Assembly (NCBI RefSeq): GCF_014138285.1
Contig: NZ_JACGXN010000005.1
Coordinates: 248,001 to 312,000 of the forward strand
Direction of reading: 5' to 3'
DNA from: Phyllobacterium myrsinacearum
Lineage (GTDB): Bacteria > Pseudomonadota > Alphaproteobacteria > Rhizobiales > Rhizobiaceae
DNA length: 64,000 nucleotides
Numbering within the stretch: the stretch's first letter is position 1; every line of letters starts with the position of its first letter. Below the pieces are notes generated by a model that was not told the DNA's origin, ran no database searches, and saw only the letters and a list, made by a program, of their open reading frames with translations. The position numbers and the translations under genes are program-made. Shown here piece after piece: positions 15,720-24,564 of this stretch.

Positions 15720-18434
15720 ATGAACGTCATTCTCAAGAATTCCGCGCTGAATGCGGAGAAGAAAGATAGCCGCAAGCTATCCATGCGGGCTGTGCGGGAA
15801 GCACAGAACGATATCGACATCACCCTCGCCAACGTCAAAAGCCATCGTGACGGTTTGACAAGCCGCGATGCGATGGAACGTCTGACCAAGGACGGTGCCA
15901 ACGAGGTCGCACATGACCGACGCCCGCATGCGCTGATCCAGTTCATGACGGCTTTCAGAAACCCCTTCATCATGGTGCTGATCATCCTCGGCCTTATCAG
16001 CGTTTTCACCGATTGCTGGCTTCCGATGCAGAGCGGCGATGCTCCCGATCCGACCAAGGTCATCATTCTGACAATCATGATCCTGGCCAGCGGTATCATG
16101 CGTTTTGTCCAGGAATATCGTTCCGGCAAGGCTGCTGAATCGCTGAAAGCCATGGTCCGGACCACGGCAACGGTACTACGCAGAAACCGTGCCACGATGC
16201 CGGCGGAAACGCTCGAAATCCCGATGCGCGAACTGGTTGCCGGCGATATTGTCCGGCTATCGGCTGGTGACATGATCCCGGCTGATATCAGGCTCATCGA
16301 ATCGCGCGATCTCTATGTCAGTCAGGCAGTCCTGACGGGCGAAGCCATTCCAGTCGAGAAATACGACACATTGGGAGCCATTGCCGAAAAGTCGGCGCTG
16401 GGCGTTGCCTCCGACCAGACCGACATGCTTGACGTTCCCAACATCTGCTTCATGGGCACCAACGTGGTCAGCGGCACTGCAACGGCTGTGGTCGTGGCAA
16501 CGGGATCGCGCACCTATTTCGGTTCGCTTGCCAAGTCGATTGTCGGTTCACGGGCACAGACGGCGTTTGACCGGGGCATCAACAGCGTCAGCTGGCTTCT
16601 CATCCGTTTCATGATGGTGATGGTTCCGGTGGTGTTCCTCATCAACGGATTTGCCAAGGGCGACTGGATTGAAGCCCTGCTGTTCGCTCTGGCCGTGGCG
16701 GTCGGTCTGACGCCGGAAATGCTGCCGATGATCGTCTCGTCCAACCTTGCCAAGGGCGCCGTTGCCATGGCCCGGCGCAAGGTTGTCGTCAAGCGCCTGA
16801 ACGCCATCCAGAACTTCGGTGCAATGGACATTCTGTGCACGGACAAGACGGGCACGCTGACCCAGGACAAGATCATCCTGGAGCATCACGTCGACGTGCA
16901 TGGCAAGCGTGACGAGAATGTCCTGCGTCTTGCCTGGCTCAACAGCCATCACCAGAGCGGTGTCAAGAACCTGATGGATCAGGCCGTGCTGCGCTTCACC
17001 GATGCAACTTCCGACGCCATGCGATCGGCAGCCTTCTATCGCAAGGTCGATGAGCTGCCGTTCGATTTCATCCGCCGGCGGCTGTCGGTGGTGGTCGAGG
17101 GAGTGGCGGGTGAGCACCTGCTGGTCTGCAAGGGCGCCGTGGAAGAAATGCTTGGTATCGCTACCCGCATGCGGGACGGCAAGGATATCCGCGCCCTTGA
17201 TGATGCAGGCCGCAAGGCACTGGTCGCCATCGCCCGTTCCTACAATGAGGACGGCTTCCGTGTTCTGGTGGTCGCGACGCGGGAAATCCCCTCGGGGGAT
17301 ACCAAGGCGCAATACGGCATCGCCGACGAAAGCGAGCTGATTGTCGAGGGCTTCCTGACTTTCCTCGATCCGCCCAAGGAAACCGCTGGGCCGGCAATTG
17401 CCGCGCTTGCGGAACACGGGGTGTCGGTCAAACTGCTGACCGGTGACAACGAGGTTGTCAGCGCCAAGATCTGCCGCGAGGTCGGGCTTGATGCGGGTAT
17501 ACCGCTGCTCGGCCGCGATATCGAGAAACTGGATGACAGTGCATTGCGCCTGCTGGTGGAAGAGCGTGTTGTCTTTGCCAAGCTGACACCGCTGCAGAAG
17601 TCGCGTGTGCTCAAGGCCCTGCAGGCCAATGGCCATACGGTCGGCTTTCTCGGAGACGGGATCAATGATGCTCCGGCATTGCGGGATGCGGATGTGGGAA
17701 TCTCCGTCGACAGCGGTGCTGATATCGCCAAGGAGTCGGCCGATATCATCCTGCTTGAAAAGAGCCTGATGGTTCTCGAAGAAGGGGTCGTCAAGGGCCG
17801 CGAGACGTTCGGCAACATCATGAAGTACCTGAACATGACCGCCAGCTCGAATTTCGGCAATGTGTTCTCCGTGCTGGTGGCCAGTGCCTTCATCCCGTTC
17901 CTGCCGATGCTGGCGATCCACCTGCTGATCCAGAACCTGATGTACGATATCTCGCAGCTGGCATTGCCGTGGGACAAGATGGACAAGGAATTCCTGAGCA
18001 AGCCACGCAAGTGGGATGCCAGGAACATCGGTCGCTTCATGCTCTGGATCGGACCGACTTCCTCCATCTTCGACATCACGACCTATGCCCTGATGTGGTA
18101 CGTGTTTGCGGCGAATGCGCCAGAGCATCAGTCGCTGTTCCAGTCCGGCTGGTTCATCGAGGGGCTTCTGTCCCAGACACTGGTCGTGCACATGTTGCGC
18201 ACGCAGAAGATCCCCTTCATCCAGAGCACGGCCGCTCTGCCGGTTCTGCTGATGTCGATGCTGGTCATGGGGCTGGGAATTTACGTTCCCTTCTCGCCAC
18301 TCGGCACGCTGGTCGGACTGCAGCCCTTGCCCTGGAGCTACTTCCCATGGCTGGCGGCAACATTGCTCAGCTACTGCGTCGTCGCCCAGACGATGAAGAC
18401 TGTCTACATCCGCCGCTTCGGCCAGTGGTTCTAA
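15720..18434 (+). CDS. mgtA: magnesium-translocating P-type ATPase MgtA
   Basis: A 904-residue P3B-type ATPase that imports Mg2+ across the inner membrane. The catalytic DKTGTLTQ is at residues 375-382. The actuator motif VLTGEAIPVEK precedes it, and the hinge GDGINDAPALRDADVGISVDSGADIAKESADIILLEKSL follows at about 645-680. The C-terminal membrane half carries the MgtA-typical NMTASSNFGNVFSVL and QNLMYDISQLALPWD. The start is set at 15720 because AGGAGA lies seven bases upstream; a GTG at 15684 would add 12 residues. The locus also has mgtC downstream and an elaborate leader, so low-magnesium induction is expected. Confidence 0.95.
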   Translation: MNVILKNSALNAEKKDSRKLSMRAVREAQNDIDITLANVKSHRDGLTSRDAMERLTKDGANEVAHDRRPHALIQFMTAFRNPFIMVLIILGLISVFTDCWLPMQSGDAPDPTKVIILTIMILASGIMRFVQEYRSGKAAESLKAMVRTTATVLRRNRATMPAETLEIPMRELVAGDIVRLSAGDMIPADIRLIESRDLYVSQAVLTGEAIPVEKYDTLGAIAEKSALGVASDQTDMLDVPNICFMGTNVVSGTATAVVVATGSRTYFGSLAKSIVGSRAQTAFDRGINSVSWLLIRFMMVMVPVVFLINGFAKGDWIEALLFALAVAVGLTPEMLPMIVSSNLAKGAVAMARRKVVVKRLNAIQNFGAMDILCTDKTGTLTQDKIILEHHVDVHGKRDENVLRLAWLNSHHQSGVKNLMDQAVLRFTDATSDAMRSAAFYRKVDELPFDFIRRRLSVVVEGVAGEHLLVCKGAVEEMLGIATRMRDGKDIRALDDAGRKALVAIARSYNEDGFRVLVVATREIPSGDTKAQYGIADESELIVEGFLTFLDPPKETAGPAIAALAEHGVSVKLLTGDNEVVSAKICREVGLDAGIPLLGRDIEKLDDSALRLLVEERVVFAKLTPLQKSRVLKALQANGHTVGFLGDGINDAPALRDADVGISVDSGADIAKESADIILLEKSLMVLEEGVVKGRETFGNIMKYLNMTASSNFGNVFSVLVASAFIPFLPMLAIHLLIQNLMYDISQLALPWDKMDKEFLSKPRKWDARNIGRFMLWIGPTSSIFDITTYALMWYVFAANAPEHQSLFQSGWFIEGLLSQTLVVHMLRTQKIPFIQSTAALPVLLMSMLVMGLGIYVPFSPLGTLVGLQPLPWSYFPWLAATLLSYCVVAQTMKTVYIRRFGQWF

Positions 18435-18444
18435 GTCATCAAGC

Positions 18445-18468
18445 AACGGGCGGCATCGGCCGCCCGTT
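18445..18468 (+). terminator. hairpin after mgtA
   Basis: AACGGGCGGC and GCCGCCCGTT form a 10-base perfect stem around a four-base loop, 10 bases after the mgtA stop. There is no T-run, only ATCCTCCC, so it may slow rather than end transcription. The downstream genes run in the same direction. Confidence 0.5.
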
Positions 18469-18506
18469 ATCCTCCCGTTCCGAAAGACCGCCAGAGGAGA
18501 TCTGCC

Positions 18507-18809
18507 ATGGTCACGAATTTTTTCATTCTTCAATTTCAATCGGGGAAGACACCCCATGGTTCATGGGGTGGCCTGCCCAAACGCCGCTCGCTTTCGAAAC
18601 GTCCGGAGCCACGCCGCTCCTGGCTGAAAGATCAGGTCCTGCGGTGGGTCTGCTGGTTTCTTGCGGTAACCGGACATGGGCTGTTCGCGCTTGCAGCGAG
18701 GCTTCACCGCCGGGGCGTGCTGAACCGGCAGCAGAGCTGGCGCCTCATACGCTGGTCATCCTCCTGCAATCACGCGGCCATCCGGCTCCTGCGCCGAGCG
18801 CGCTGGTAG
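18507..18809 (+). CDS. small basic protein with one hydrophobic segment, unknown
   Basis: A 100-residue frame with a good ribosome site (GAGGAG, eight bases before ATG). It is very rich in Arg, Trp and Lys. One hydrophobic stretch (WVCWFLAVTGHGLFALAARL, about residues 47-66) could be a membrane helix with a basic flank. I do not recognise a family. It lies between mgtA and the SLOG gene in the same direction and could be a small membrane regulator of the transporter. Coding status is moderate: the composition is odd, but start signal and context are good. Confidence 0.5.
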   Translation: MVTNFFILQFQSGKTPHGSWGGLPKRRSLSKRPEPRRSWLKDQVLRWVCWFLAVTGHGLFALAARLHRRGVLNRQQSWRLIRWSSSCNHAAIRLLRRARW

Positions 18810-18852
18810 TTCACGGCATCTTCTCAAACCACAGATAGCAAGGAGCTCAATC

Positions 18853-19332
18853 ATGCGCCTTTTAATTTCGGGTGGCCGGCATTTCGATGCTGCGGCCTCC
18901 ATCCTCAGCGAACTCAACCGGATCCATGCGGAATATCCGGTCACTGTCCTCATCCATGGCGGCCTGCCGGCAATCGGCTCAGCCGCCGAAGATTGGGCCC
19001 GGCAGAACGATGTGCACATCGTTCGTTATCCGGCCAATTGGTCATTGCTGGGCAAGCAGGCCGATGCAAAGCGCAACGGGTTCATGCTGGAAGACAGCCG
19101 CCCCGATGCGCTGCTTGCATTTCCCGGCGGAAGGCATCTGCAGGAACTCGTGCAGCACGCCCGGGCGAAAGGCATACCGGTGATCATAGCCCGAAGCATG
19201 GAGCAATCGTTGCGGGGTGAGGCAAGTTCCCTCGCGGATTATGGCGCAGACAGCCCGGAGGGCGACATGCTGTGCCGAGCCGCCTGTCTTGTGATGACAG
19301 CCAATACCCCGTTTGCGCGGCAGATGGGGTAG
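18853..19332 (+). CDS. SLOG-domain protein (DUF2493, YspA/cpYpsA-like)
   Basis: A 159-residue single-domain Rossmann-like protein. Key motifs are LLISGGRHF at the N-terminus, TVLIHGGLPAIGSAAEDWA near residues 33-51, the VRYPANWSLLGKQADAKRN stretch, and LAFPGGRHLQELVQHA near 88-103. SLOG proteins are thought to bind nucleotide-derived ligands or process nucleotides; no enzymatic role is established for this branch. AAGGAG precedes the ATG. Its place between mgtA and mgtC is unusual, since many relatives are on plasmids and phages, and suggests a nucleotide-linked function tied to magnesium state. Confidence 0.85.
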   Translation: MRLLISGGRHFDAAASILSELNRIHAEYPVTVLIHGGLPAIGSAAEDWARQNDVHIVRYPANWSLLGKQADAKRNGFMLEDSRPDALLAFPGGRHLQELVQHARAKGIPVIIARSMEQSLRGEASSLADYGADSPEGDMLCRAACLVMTANTPFARQMG

Positions 19333-19396
19333 GACTGTCATCATTGTTAACCGGGGAAGTGTTAGGCTGGCGCATCCGGCCAGTTGCGGTGATACC

Positions 19397-20116
19397 ATGA
19401 AATTCATACAGACATTCGATCTCTATCCCTTTCTCGATACAACCATCAGCTTTGTCGCCGCCTTCATTTTCGGCACGCTGATCGGTGCCGAGCGTCAGTA
19501 CCGGCAGCGGACCGCCGGGCTGCGCACCAATGTGCTTGTCGCCATCGGTGCAGCGGCGTTCGTTGATCTGGCACAGCGGATTGCCGGGACGACGGAAGCG
19601 GTGCGGGTCATCTCCTACGTGGTTTCCGGCATCGGTTTTCTCGGTGCGGGCGTCATCATGAAAGAGGGCATGAATGTGCGCGGTCTCAACACCGCAGCAA
19701 CGCTCTGGTGTTCCGCGGCCGTGGGAGCCTGCGCGGGAACGGACATGATTGCCGAAGCGGCATTGCTGACAGTATTCGTTCTGGCCGGAAACACGCTGCT
19801 GCGCCCGCTGGTCAATGTCATCAACCGCATTCCCATCAGCGAGCAGGCGGCGGAAGCGACCTACGAGGTCAAACTGATATCCACTCGCGCGGCCATGCCC
19901 GCCATGCGCGATCTTCTGGTCGAGCAGCTGGAGGATGCAGACTATCCCGTCAGCGATGTCGAGATCACTGACCAGGGCGATGACGAGACCGTGGAGATTG
20001 TTGCCACGCTGGTGAGCACGGCCATTGATCCGGCCGAGATCGATGCGGTTATCGCCTATATGGAAAAACAGCCCGGCATCTCGCACGGGACGTGGGAGGG
20101 CAGCACGAAAGACTAG
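19397..20116 (+). CDS. mgtC: MgtC/SapB-family protein
   Basis: A 239-residue inner-membrane protein. The membrane domain has the family signature FGTLIGAERQYRQRTAGLRT, then the glycine-rich YVVSGIGFLGAGVIMKEGMNVRGLNTAATLWCSAAVG. A soluble ACT-like C-terminal domain follows from about residue 150. MgtC proteins support growth in low Mg2+ and survival in host cells by modulating ATP synthase and phosphate uptake in Salmonella. The start at 19397 matches the family's N-terminus; an upstream in-frame codon would add 28 unsupported residues. It closes the magnesium locus. Confidence 0.9.
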   Translation: MKFIQTFDLYPFLDTTISFVAAFIFGTLIGAERQYRQRTAGLRTNVLVAIGAAAFVDLAQRIAGTTEAVRVISYVVSGIGFLGAGVIMKEGMNVRGLNTAATLWCSAAVGACAGTDMIAEAALLTVFVLAGNTLLRPLVNVINRIPISEQAAEATYEVKLISTRAAMPAMRDLLVEQLEDADYPVSDVEITDQGDDETVEIVATLVSTAIDPAEIDAVIAYMEKQPGISHGTWEGSTKD

Positions 20117-20128
20117 GCTGGCGTGTTA

Positions 20129-20163
20129 ATCACGGTAGTTTACATCCTGATATATACTGTGAT
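20129..20163. repeat. imperfect inverted repeat after mgtC
   Basis: ATCACGGTA and TACTGTGAT are 8-of-9 complementary with 17 bases between. They lie 13 bases after the mgtC stop in an A+T-rich spacer of 190 bases. It could be a weak terminator or an operator for the next gene. A TTGACA occurs at about 20205 upstream of the transpeptidase gene. Confidence 0.3.
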
Positions 20164-20306
20164 CATAATGCAACAGCGCCACAGACATTACGTCATGCCT
20201 TGTTTTTGACACACGGTTGCCGTGATCGGTTTTCAAAGAATAGGGGCAAGCGGTAACCACGACCGCCTGTCCGCCCTGCCTATCCCATCGTTTGAAAGCA
20301 TACAGA

Positions 20307-21023
20307 ATGTCCTCCCTTGTTTCGCGCCGGTCTTTCCTGACCGGCCTGTCGCTCCTTGGCGTTTCCGCCGTCGCAGCCTGCGCTCAATTGCCCAATCAGT
20401 CGCTTGATCTTGCAGGTTCGCCAGACGCTTTGCCGGCAGACAAACCTGCGCCCGTTGAGGTTGCCGCAACAGCTCCGGCAAAGCCCGATTACGTCAGCAT
20501 GTATCAGGCGGTGGAAGAGGACGGCTACAAACTGCCGGCGATACCCTTTGCCAAGGTCAACGAGAAATTCCTGCGGCAGATCGTCGACGATCCGACGGGT
20601 GAAAAGCCCGGCACAATCGTCATCAATACCGTCGACAAGTTCCTCTATCTGGTTCTGAAAAACGGCAAGGCCATGCGCTATGGCGTCGGGCTTGGCCGTC
20701 AGGGCTACTCCTGGAAGGGTCGCGCCATCGTCCAGTGGAAACGCAAGTGGCCGACCTGGACGCCGCCGTCAGCCATGATCGCGCGGGATCCGAAGCTGGA
20801 GAAATGGCGGCAGGGCATGCCGCCGGGGGTCAGCAATCCGCTGGGATCCAGAGCGCTTTACATATTCCAGGGCGGTGTCGATACGCTGTACCGGATACAC
20901 GGATCGCCGGACTGGAACTCCATCGGCAAGTCAGCATCCTCGGGATGTGTGCGCATGTTCAATCAGGACGTGATGGATCTGTATGATCGCGTTCCGAGCA
21001 AGACGCCGTTGCTGGTCCTTTAG
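20307..21023 (+). CDS. L,D-transpeptidase lipoprotein (YkuD family)
   Basis: A 238-residue periplasmic enzyme that cross-links peptidoglycan stem peptides or attaches them to proteins through 3-3 chemistry. The export signal has SRRSFLTG (Arg 7-8), typical of the Tat route, and ends in the lipobox AVAAC with Cys 25. The YkuD domain runs from about residue 100 to the end. The catalytic motif has His 198 in RIHGSPDW and Cys 214 in SASSGCVR. A TTG at 20292 could add five residues, but the ATG at 20307 gives a normal signal. The gene stands alone. Confidence 0.92.
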   Translation: MSSLVSRRSFLTGLSLLGVSAVAACAQLPNQSLDLAGSPDALPADKPAPVEVAATAPAKPDYVSMYQAVEEDGYKLPAIPFAKVNEKFLRQIVDDPTGEKPGTIVINTVDKFLYLVLKNGKAMRYGVGLGRQGYSWKGRAIVQWKRKWPTWTPPSAMIARDPKLEKWRQGMPPGVSNPLGSRALYIFQGGVDTLYRIHGSPDWNSIGKSASSGCVRMFNQDVMDLYDRVPSKTPLLVL

Positions 21024-21065
21024 GAACAGGACTTGCGAACATGGCTGCGGTCCACGGACCGCAGC

Positions 21066-21491
21066 TCAATGATGGGCATGGGCACATTTGCCGTGGTCGG
21101 CCAAGATCTCGATCACGCGGCATTCGGCAACGCGGCCATGCCTGCATCCCTCGACCATCAGTTCCAGCTCGGCCTTCAGCGCATTCAGACTGCGGATGCG
21201 CTGCTCGATCTCGACCAGCCGCGCATTGGCGATACCATCAGCGGTTTCGCAGGGCTGGTTGGGATCATCCTGCAGATGCAGCAGGGTGCGGATGGCGTCG
21301 ATTTCGAAACCCAGTTCCCGCGCATGGCGGATGAATGCCAACCGGCGAATATGCGTTTCTTCATAATGACGGCGATTGCCGTCCGTCCGCGAAGGGGCTG
21401 CGAGCAAACCGATCTGCTCGTAGTAGCGGATGGTCGGTACTTTGACACCGCTGCGCCTGGCTGCTTCACCAATTGAAATTTCTTTCAACAT
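21066..21491 (-). CDS. MerR-family metal-responsive regulator (ZntR/CadR-like)
   Basis: A 141-residue regulator. The winged helix (MLKEISIGEAARRSGVKVPT, then IRYYEQIGLL) is followed by the dimer helix. The metal site is visible as Cys 81 in QPCETA, Cys 116 and Cys 124 in the CRHGRVAEC loop, and a Cys-His tail (Cys 136 with CAHAHH). This pattern matches the Zn/Cd/Pb branch. The start at 21491 gives the canonical N-terminus with GAGGAG upstream. It diverges from zntA and should activate it through the 19-base-spaced promoter between them. Confidence 0.92.
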   Translation of the reverse strand: MLKEISIGEAARRSGVKVPTIRYYEQIGLLAAPSRTDGNRRHYEETHIRRLAFIRHARELGFEIDAIRTLLHLQDDPNQPCETADGIANARLVEIEQRIRSLNALKAELELMVEGCRHGRVAECRVIEILADHGKCAHAHH

Positions 21492-21496
21492 TCCAC

Positions 21497-21527
21497 TTGC
21501 TCCTCTAGTCACTAGAGCATGTAGCGT
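21497..21527 (+). promoter_or_regulatory. MerR-type promoter/operator of zntA
   Basis: TTGCTC (21497-21502) and TAGCGT (21522-21527) are 19 bases apart, the over-long spacing typical of MerR-activated promoters. The spacer holds the perfect 15-base palindrome CTCTAGTCACTAGAG (21503-21517). The layout predicts metal-induced untwisting by the divergent MerR protein. Confidence 0.8.
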
Positions 21528-21558
21528 TGCCGTCAACAGAGTCAAGAGAGGTTGAATC

Positions 21559-23844
21559 ATGACAGCAGCGCCAACGCAGACCCGCTTCCGGGTCGAGGGC
21601 ATGGACTGTGCAAGCTGTGCAGCCAAGATCGATACCGCCGTGCGCCGCCTGCCGGGTGTGGCGGACATTTCCGTCTCGGTGACAGCGGGCACGATGACCG
21701 TCAGACACGATGAAACGGCGGACCTCGGTGTCCTTCAGAAAAAGGTGAACGGCCTTGGCTACAAGGTTTCACCGCTGGCCGCCAAAGGCGCTGCCCCTGC
21801 GGCGGCTCCGTCATGCTGCGGTCATGATCATGCCAATCATAACCATGCCGGTCACGCCCATGCAGACCATGATCACGACGATCACGACCATGGCGGGCAC
21901 GATCACTCTGGACATGCTCATACACATGCAGACACAAGCGCGGCTGTAGCCGCTGTTCCCGTGCAAAGTGCCAAGCCCGCCCGCTGGTGGCAGAGCCGCA
22001 AGGGCTTTCTGACCATCATCAGTGGCGTCGCCCTTATCGTGGCCTATGGTGTCGGCAAGCTTTATCCTGATATCGCCAACTGGGCTTTTGTCGTGGCGAT
22101 GTTTGTCGGGCTTGTTCCCATCGCCCGCCGGGCGCTGATGGCGGCGCGTTCGGGTACTCCGTTCTCCATCGAAATGCTGATGACCATCGCTGCCATTGGC
22201 GCCGTGTTCATCGGTGCGGGTGAAGAGGCGGCGGCCGTGGTCTTCCTGTTCCTGATCGGTGAACTGCTTGAAGGTGTTGCCGCGGGCCGTGCTCGGGCCA
22301 GCATTCAGGGGCTCGCCGATCTCGTTCCCAAAACGGCATTGGTGGAGCGTGGCGGCAACACCATTTCAGTTCCTGCCGATACTCTGGCCGTCGGCGATAT
22401 CATTCTCGTGCGGCCGGGCGATCGTATTCCTGCTGATGGCGACATCACCGAGGGAACAAGCGAGATCGACGAAGCGCCGGTCACGGGCGAAAGCACGCCC
22501 AAGCGCAAGAATACAGGTGATCCGGTTTTCGCCGGAACCATTAATACCGACGGCGTCCTGCGGATCGCCGTCACCGCGACGTCGAGCGACAACACCATTG
22601 CCCGCGTGATCCGTCTGGTTGAAGAGGCACAGGAAAGTAAAGCGCCGACTGAACGGTTCATCGACGGTTTCTCCCGTTACTATACGCCTGCAATCATGGT
22701 TGTCGCGGCACTTGTCGCTGTCGTACCCCCGTTGTTCATGAGCGGTATCTGGAGCGAATGGGTCTATAAGGGTCTCGCTATTCTCCTGATTGGTTGCCCT
22801 TGCGCGCTGGTCATTTCGACGCCTGCTGCCATTGCGGCCGGCCTCTCCGCCGGTGCGCGGCGCGGGCTGTTGATGAAGGGCGGCGCCGTGCTTGAAACCT
22901 TCCGGAAGATCACGGCGGTTGCCTTCGACAAGACCGGCACCCTGACCGAAGGCAAGCCTGTGGTCACGGATATCGTGTCATTCGGTATGCCGGAAAAGGA
23001 CATCCTGTCGCTGGCTGCTGCACTCGAAACCGGTTCCAGCCATCCGCTCGCCACGGCCATTCTCGATAGGGCAAAGACCGATGGCATTGCAGTTCTTCCG
23101 TCGACCGCGGCAAAGGCCGTTTCGGGCAAGGGCGTCGAGGGCACTGTTGCCGGTAAGGCGATCTTCCTCGGCTCCCCGCAGGCGGTTGCCGAGACAGCAC
23201 CGCTCAGCGTGGAACAGACGGCGGCCATCGAAGCGCTCAACGATCAGGGCAAGACGGTTTCCGTCGTGCTTGTCGAGGGCAAGCTTGCGGGATTGCTCGC
23301 CATGCGCGACGAGCCACGGGCGGATGCGGAGCGTGGTCTTGCCGTGCTCAAGGAGCAGGGCATCAAGGCTGTGATGCTGACGGGCGACAATCGTCGTACG
23401 GCGGAGGCCATCGCGTCCAAGCTGGGTATCGAGCCAAGGGCGGAACTCCTGCCGCAGGACAAGCAGCGGATCGTCGGCGAGATGCAGCGCTCCGGTCTGA
23501 CCGTGGCCAAGGTCGGCGATGGTATCAATGATGCTCCGGCGCTTGCCGCTGCCGACATCGGTATTGCCATGGGCGGCGGTACGGATGTGGCGCTTGAAAC
23601 CGCCGACGCGGCAATCCTGCATGGCCGGGTGATCGATGTTGCCAACATGATCGACCTGTCGAAAACAGTCATGAGCAATATCCGCCAGAACATCGGTGTT
23701 GCGCTCGGACTGAAAGCTGTCTTTCTGGTGACGACCATCATCGGCTTGACCGGTCTGTGGCCGGCGATCCTCGCCGATACGGGCGCGACGGTGCTGGTCA
23801 CGGCCAATGCCATGCGGTTGCTTGGCTGGAAGGGCCGTGCGTAA
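21559..23844 (+). CDS. zntA: Zn2+/Cd2+/Pb2+-exporting P1B-type ATPase
   Basis: A 761-residue heavy-metal exporter. The N-terminal metal-binding domain has GMDCASC at 14-20. A His/Asp-rich linker occupies about residues 87-123, with a Cys pair at its start. The membrane metal site is CPC at 413-415 and the phosphorylated Asp is 457 in DKTGTLTEG. The hinge GDGINDAPALAAADIGIAMGGGTDVALE is near 653-680. The His-rich insert is longer than in E. coli ZntA and may store or sense Zn. Control by the divergent MerR protein is strongly indicated. Confidence 0.95.
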   Translation: MTAAPTQTRFRVEGMDCASCAAKIDTAVRRLPGVADISVSVTAGTMTVRHDETADLGVLQKKVNGLGYKVSPLAAKGAAPAAAPSCCGHDHANHNHAGHAHADHDHDDHDHGGHDHSGHAHTHADTSAAVAAVPVQSAKPARWWQSRKGFLTIISGVALIVAYGVGKLYPDIANWAFVVAMFVGLVPIARRALMAARSGTPFSIEMLMTIAAIGAVFIGAGEEAAAVVFLFLIGELLEGVAAGRARASIQGLADLVPKTALVERGGNTISVPADTLAVGDIILVRPGDRIPADGDITEGTSEIDEAPVTGESTPKRKNTGDPVFAGTINTDGVLRIAVTATSSDNTIARVIRLVEEAQESKAPTERFIDGFSRYYTPAIMVVAALVAVVPPLFMSGIWSEWVYKGLAILLIGCPCALVISTPAAIAAGLSAGARRGLLMKGGAVLETFRKITAVAFDKTGTLTEGKPVVTDIVSFGMPEKDILSLAAALETGSSHPLATAILDRAKTDGIAVLPSTAAKAVSGKGVEGTVAGKAIFLGSPQAVAETAPLSVEQTAAIEALNDQGKTVSVVLVEGKLAGLLAMRDEPRADAERGLAVLKEQGIKAVMLTGDNRRTAEAIASKLGIEPRAELLPQDKQRIVGEMQRSGLTVAKVGDGINDAPALAAADIGIAMGGGTDVALETADAAILHGRVIDVANMIDLSKTVMSNIRQNIGVALGLKAVFLVTTIIGLTGLWPAILADTGATVLVTANAMRLLGWKGRA

Positions 23845-23857
23845 GACATGATATGTG

Positions 23858-23880
23858 CGGCCTCCCGTCGGGGGAGGCCG
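23858..23880. terminator. bidirectional terminator between zntA and livF
   Basis: CGGCCTCCC and GGGAGGCCG make a 9-base perfect stem with a short loop in the 36-base gap between two convergent genes. Confidence 0.7.
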
Positions 23881-24564
23881 TCAGACGCCAAGATAGCGAT
23901 CCTGAATTGCAGCGGTCAATTCAGTCGGTACACCGCTCCAGACGGTACAGCCCCGCTCAAGCACAAAGCAGCGGTCGGCCACCGGCAGAAGTTCGGAGAG
24001 GGTCTTGTCGACGACGAGAATGGACTGGCCCTGCTGTTTCAATGTAGCGATGGCCTTCCAGATTTCCTGTCGGATAACGGGTGCAAGGCCTTCCGTTGCT
24101 TCATCGAGAACAATCAGCTTCGGATTGGTCATCAGGGCGCGCCCGACAGCGAGCATCTGCTGCTCGCCGCCCGACAGCGAGTTGGCATATTGCCCGGACC
24201 GTTCGGCCAGACGCGGGAAGAGCGCGTTGACCTCTTTGATGGTCCAGAATCCCTTTCGCGCGGAAGCCAGCAGATTTTCCGCGACCGTCAGGTTGGGAAA
24301 GCAGCGCCGCCCTTCCGGCACCAATCCCAGACCAAGCCGGGCGATACGATAGGGCTTTGCCGACGAGATATCATGGCCGGCGAAACGGACCGTGCCGTGG
24401 CGCAGGGGCGAGAGCCCGAAGATCGAGCGGATGGTGGTCGTCTTGCCCATGCCGTTCCGGCCCATCAGCGCAACGGCTTCGCCTTCCCGCATCGCAAGGT
24501 CGACGCCGAAAAGCGCCTGTGACGCACCGTAGAATGTCTCGACCCCGGCCAGTTCCAGCAGCAT
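23881..24564 (-). CDS. livF: branched-chain/aromatic acid ABC importer ATPase LivF-type
   Basis: A 227-residue ATPase of the LivF branch. Walker A GRNGMGKTTTIR is at about 33-44, the signature LSGGEQQMLAVGRAL near 134-148, and Walker B LIVLDEATEGLAP near 154-166. It pairs with the LivG-type ATPase, whose stop shares one base with this start (TGATG). As the last gene of a seven-gene minus operon that begins with enoyl-CoA hydratase, it likely serves uptake of the aromatic substrate handled by the divergent operon rather than leucine. Confidence 0.92.
   Translation of the reverse strand: MLLELAGVETFYGASQALFGVDLAMREGEAVALMGRNGMGKTTTIRSIFGLSPLRHGTVRFAGHDISSAKPYRIARLGLGLVPEGRRCFPNLTVAENLLASARKGFWTIKEVNALFPRLAERSGQYANSLSGGEQQMLAVGRALMTNPKLIVLDEATEGLAPVIRQEIWKAIATLKQQGQSILVVDKTLSELLPVADRCFVLERGCTVWSGVPTELTAAIQDRYLGV

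Noticed and set aside
16548..18557. 669-codon minus-strand frame across mgtA
   Set aside because: It has no recognisable domain and shadows mgtA; long antisense frames are common in GC-rich DNA.
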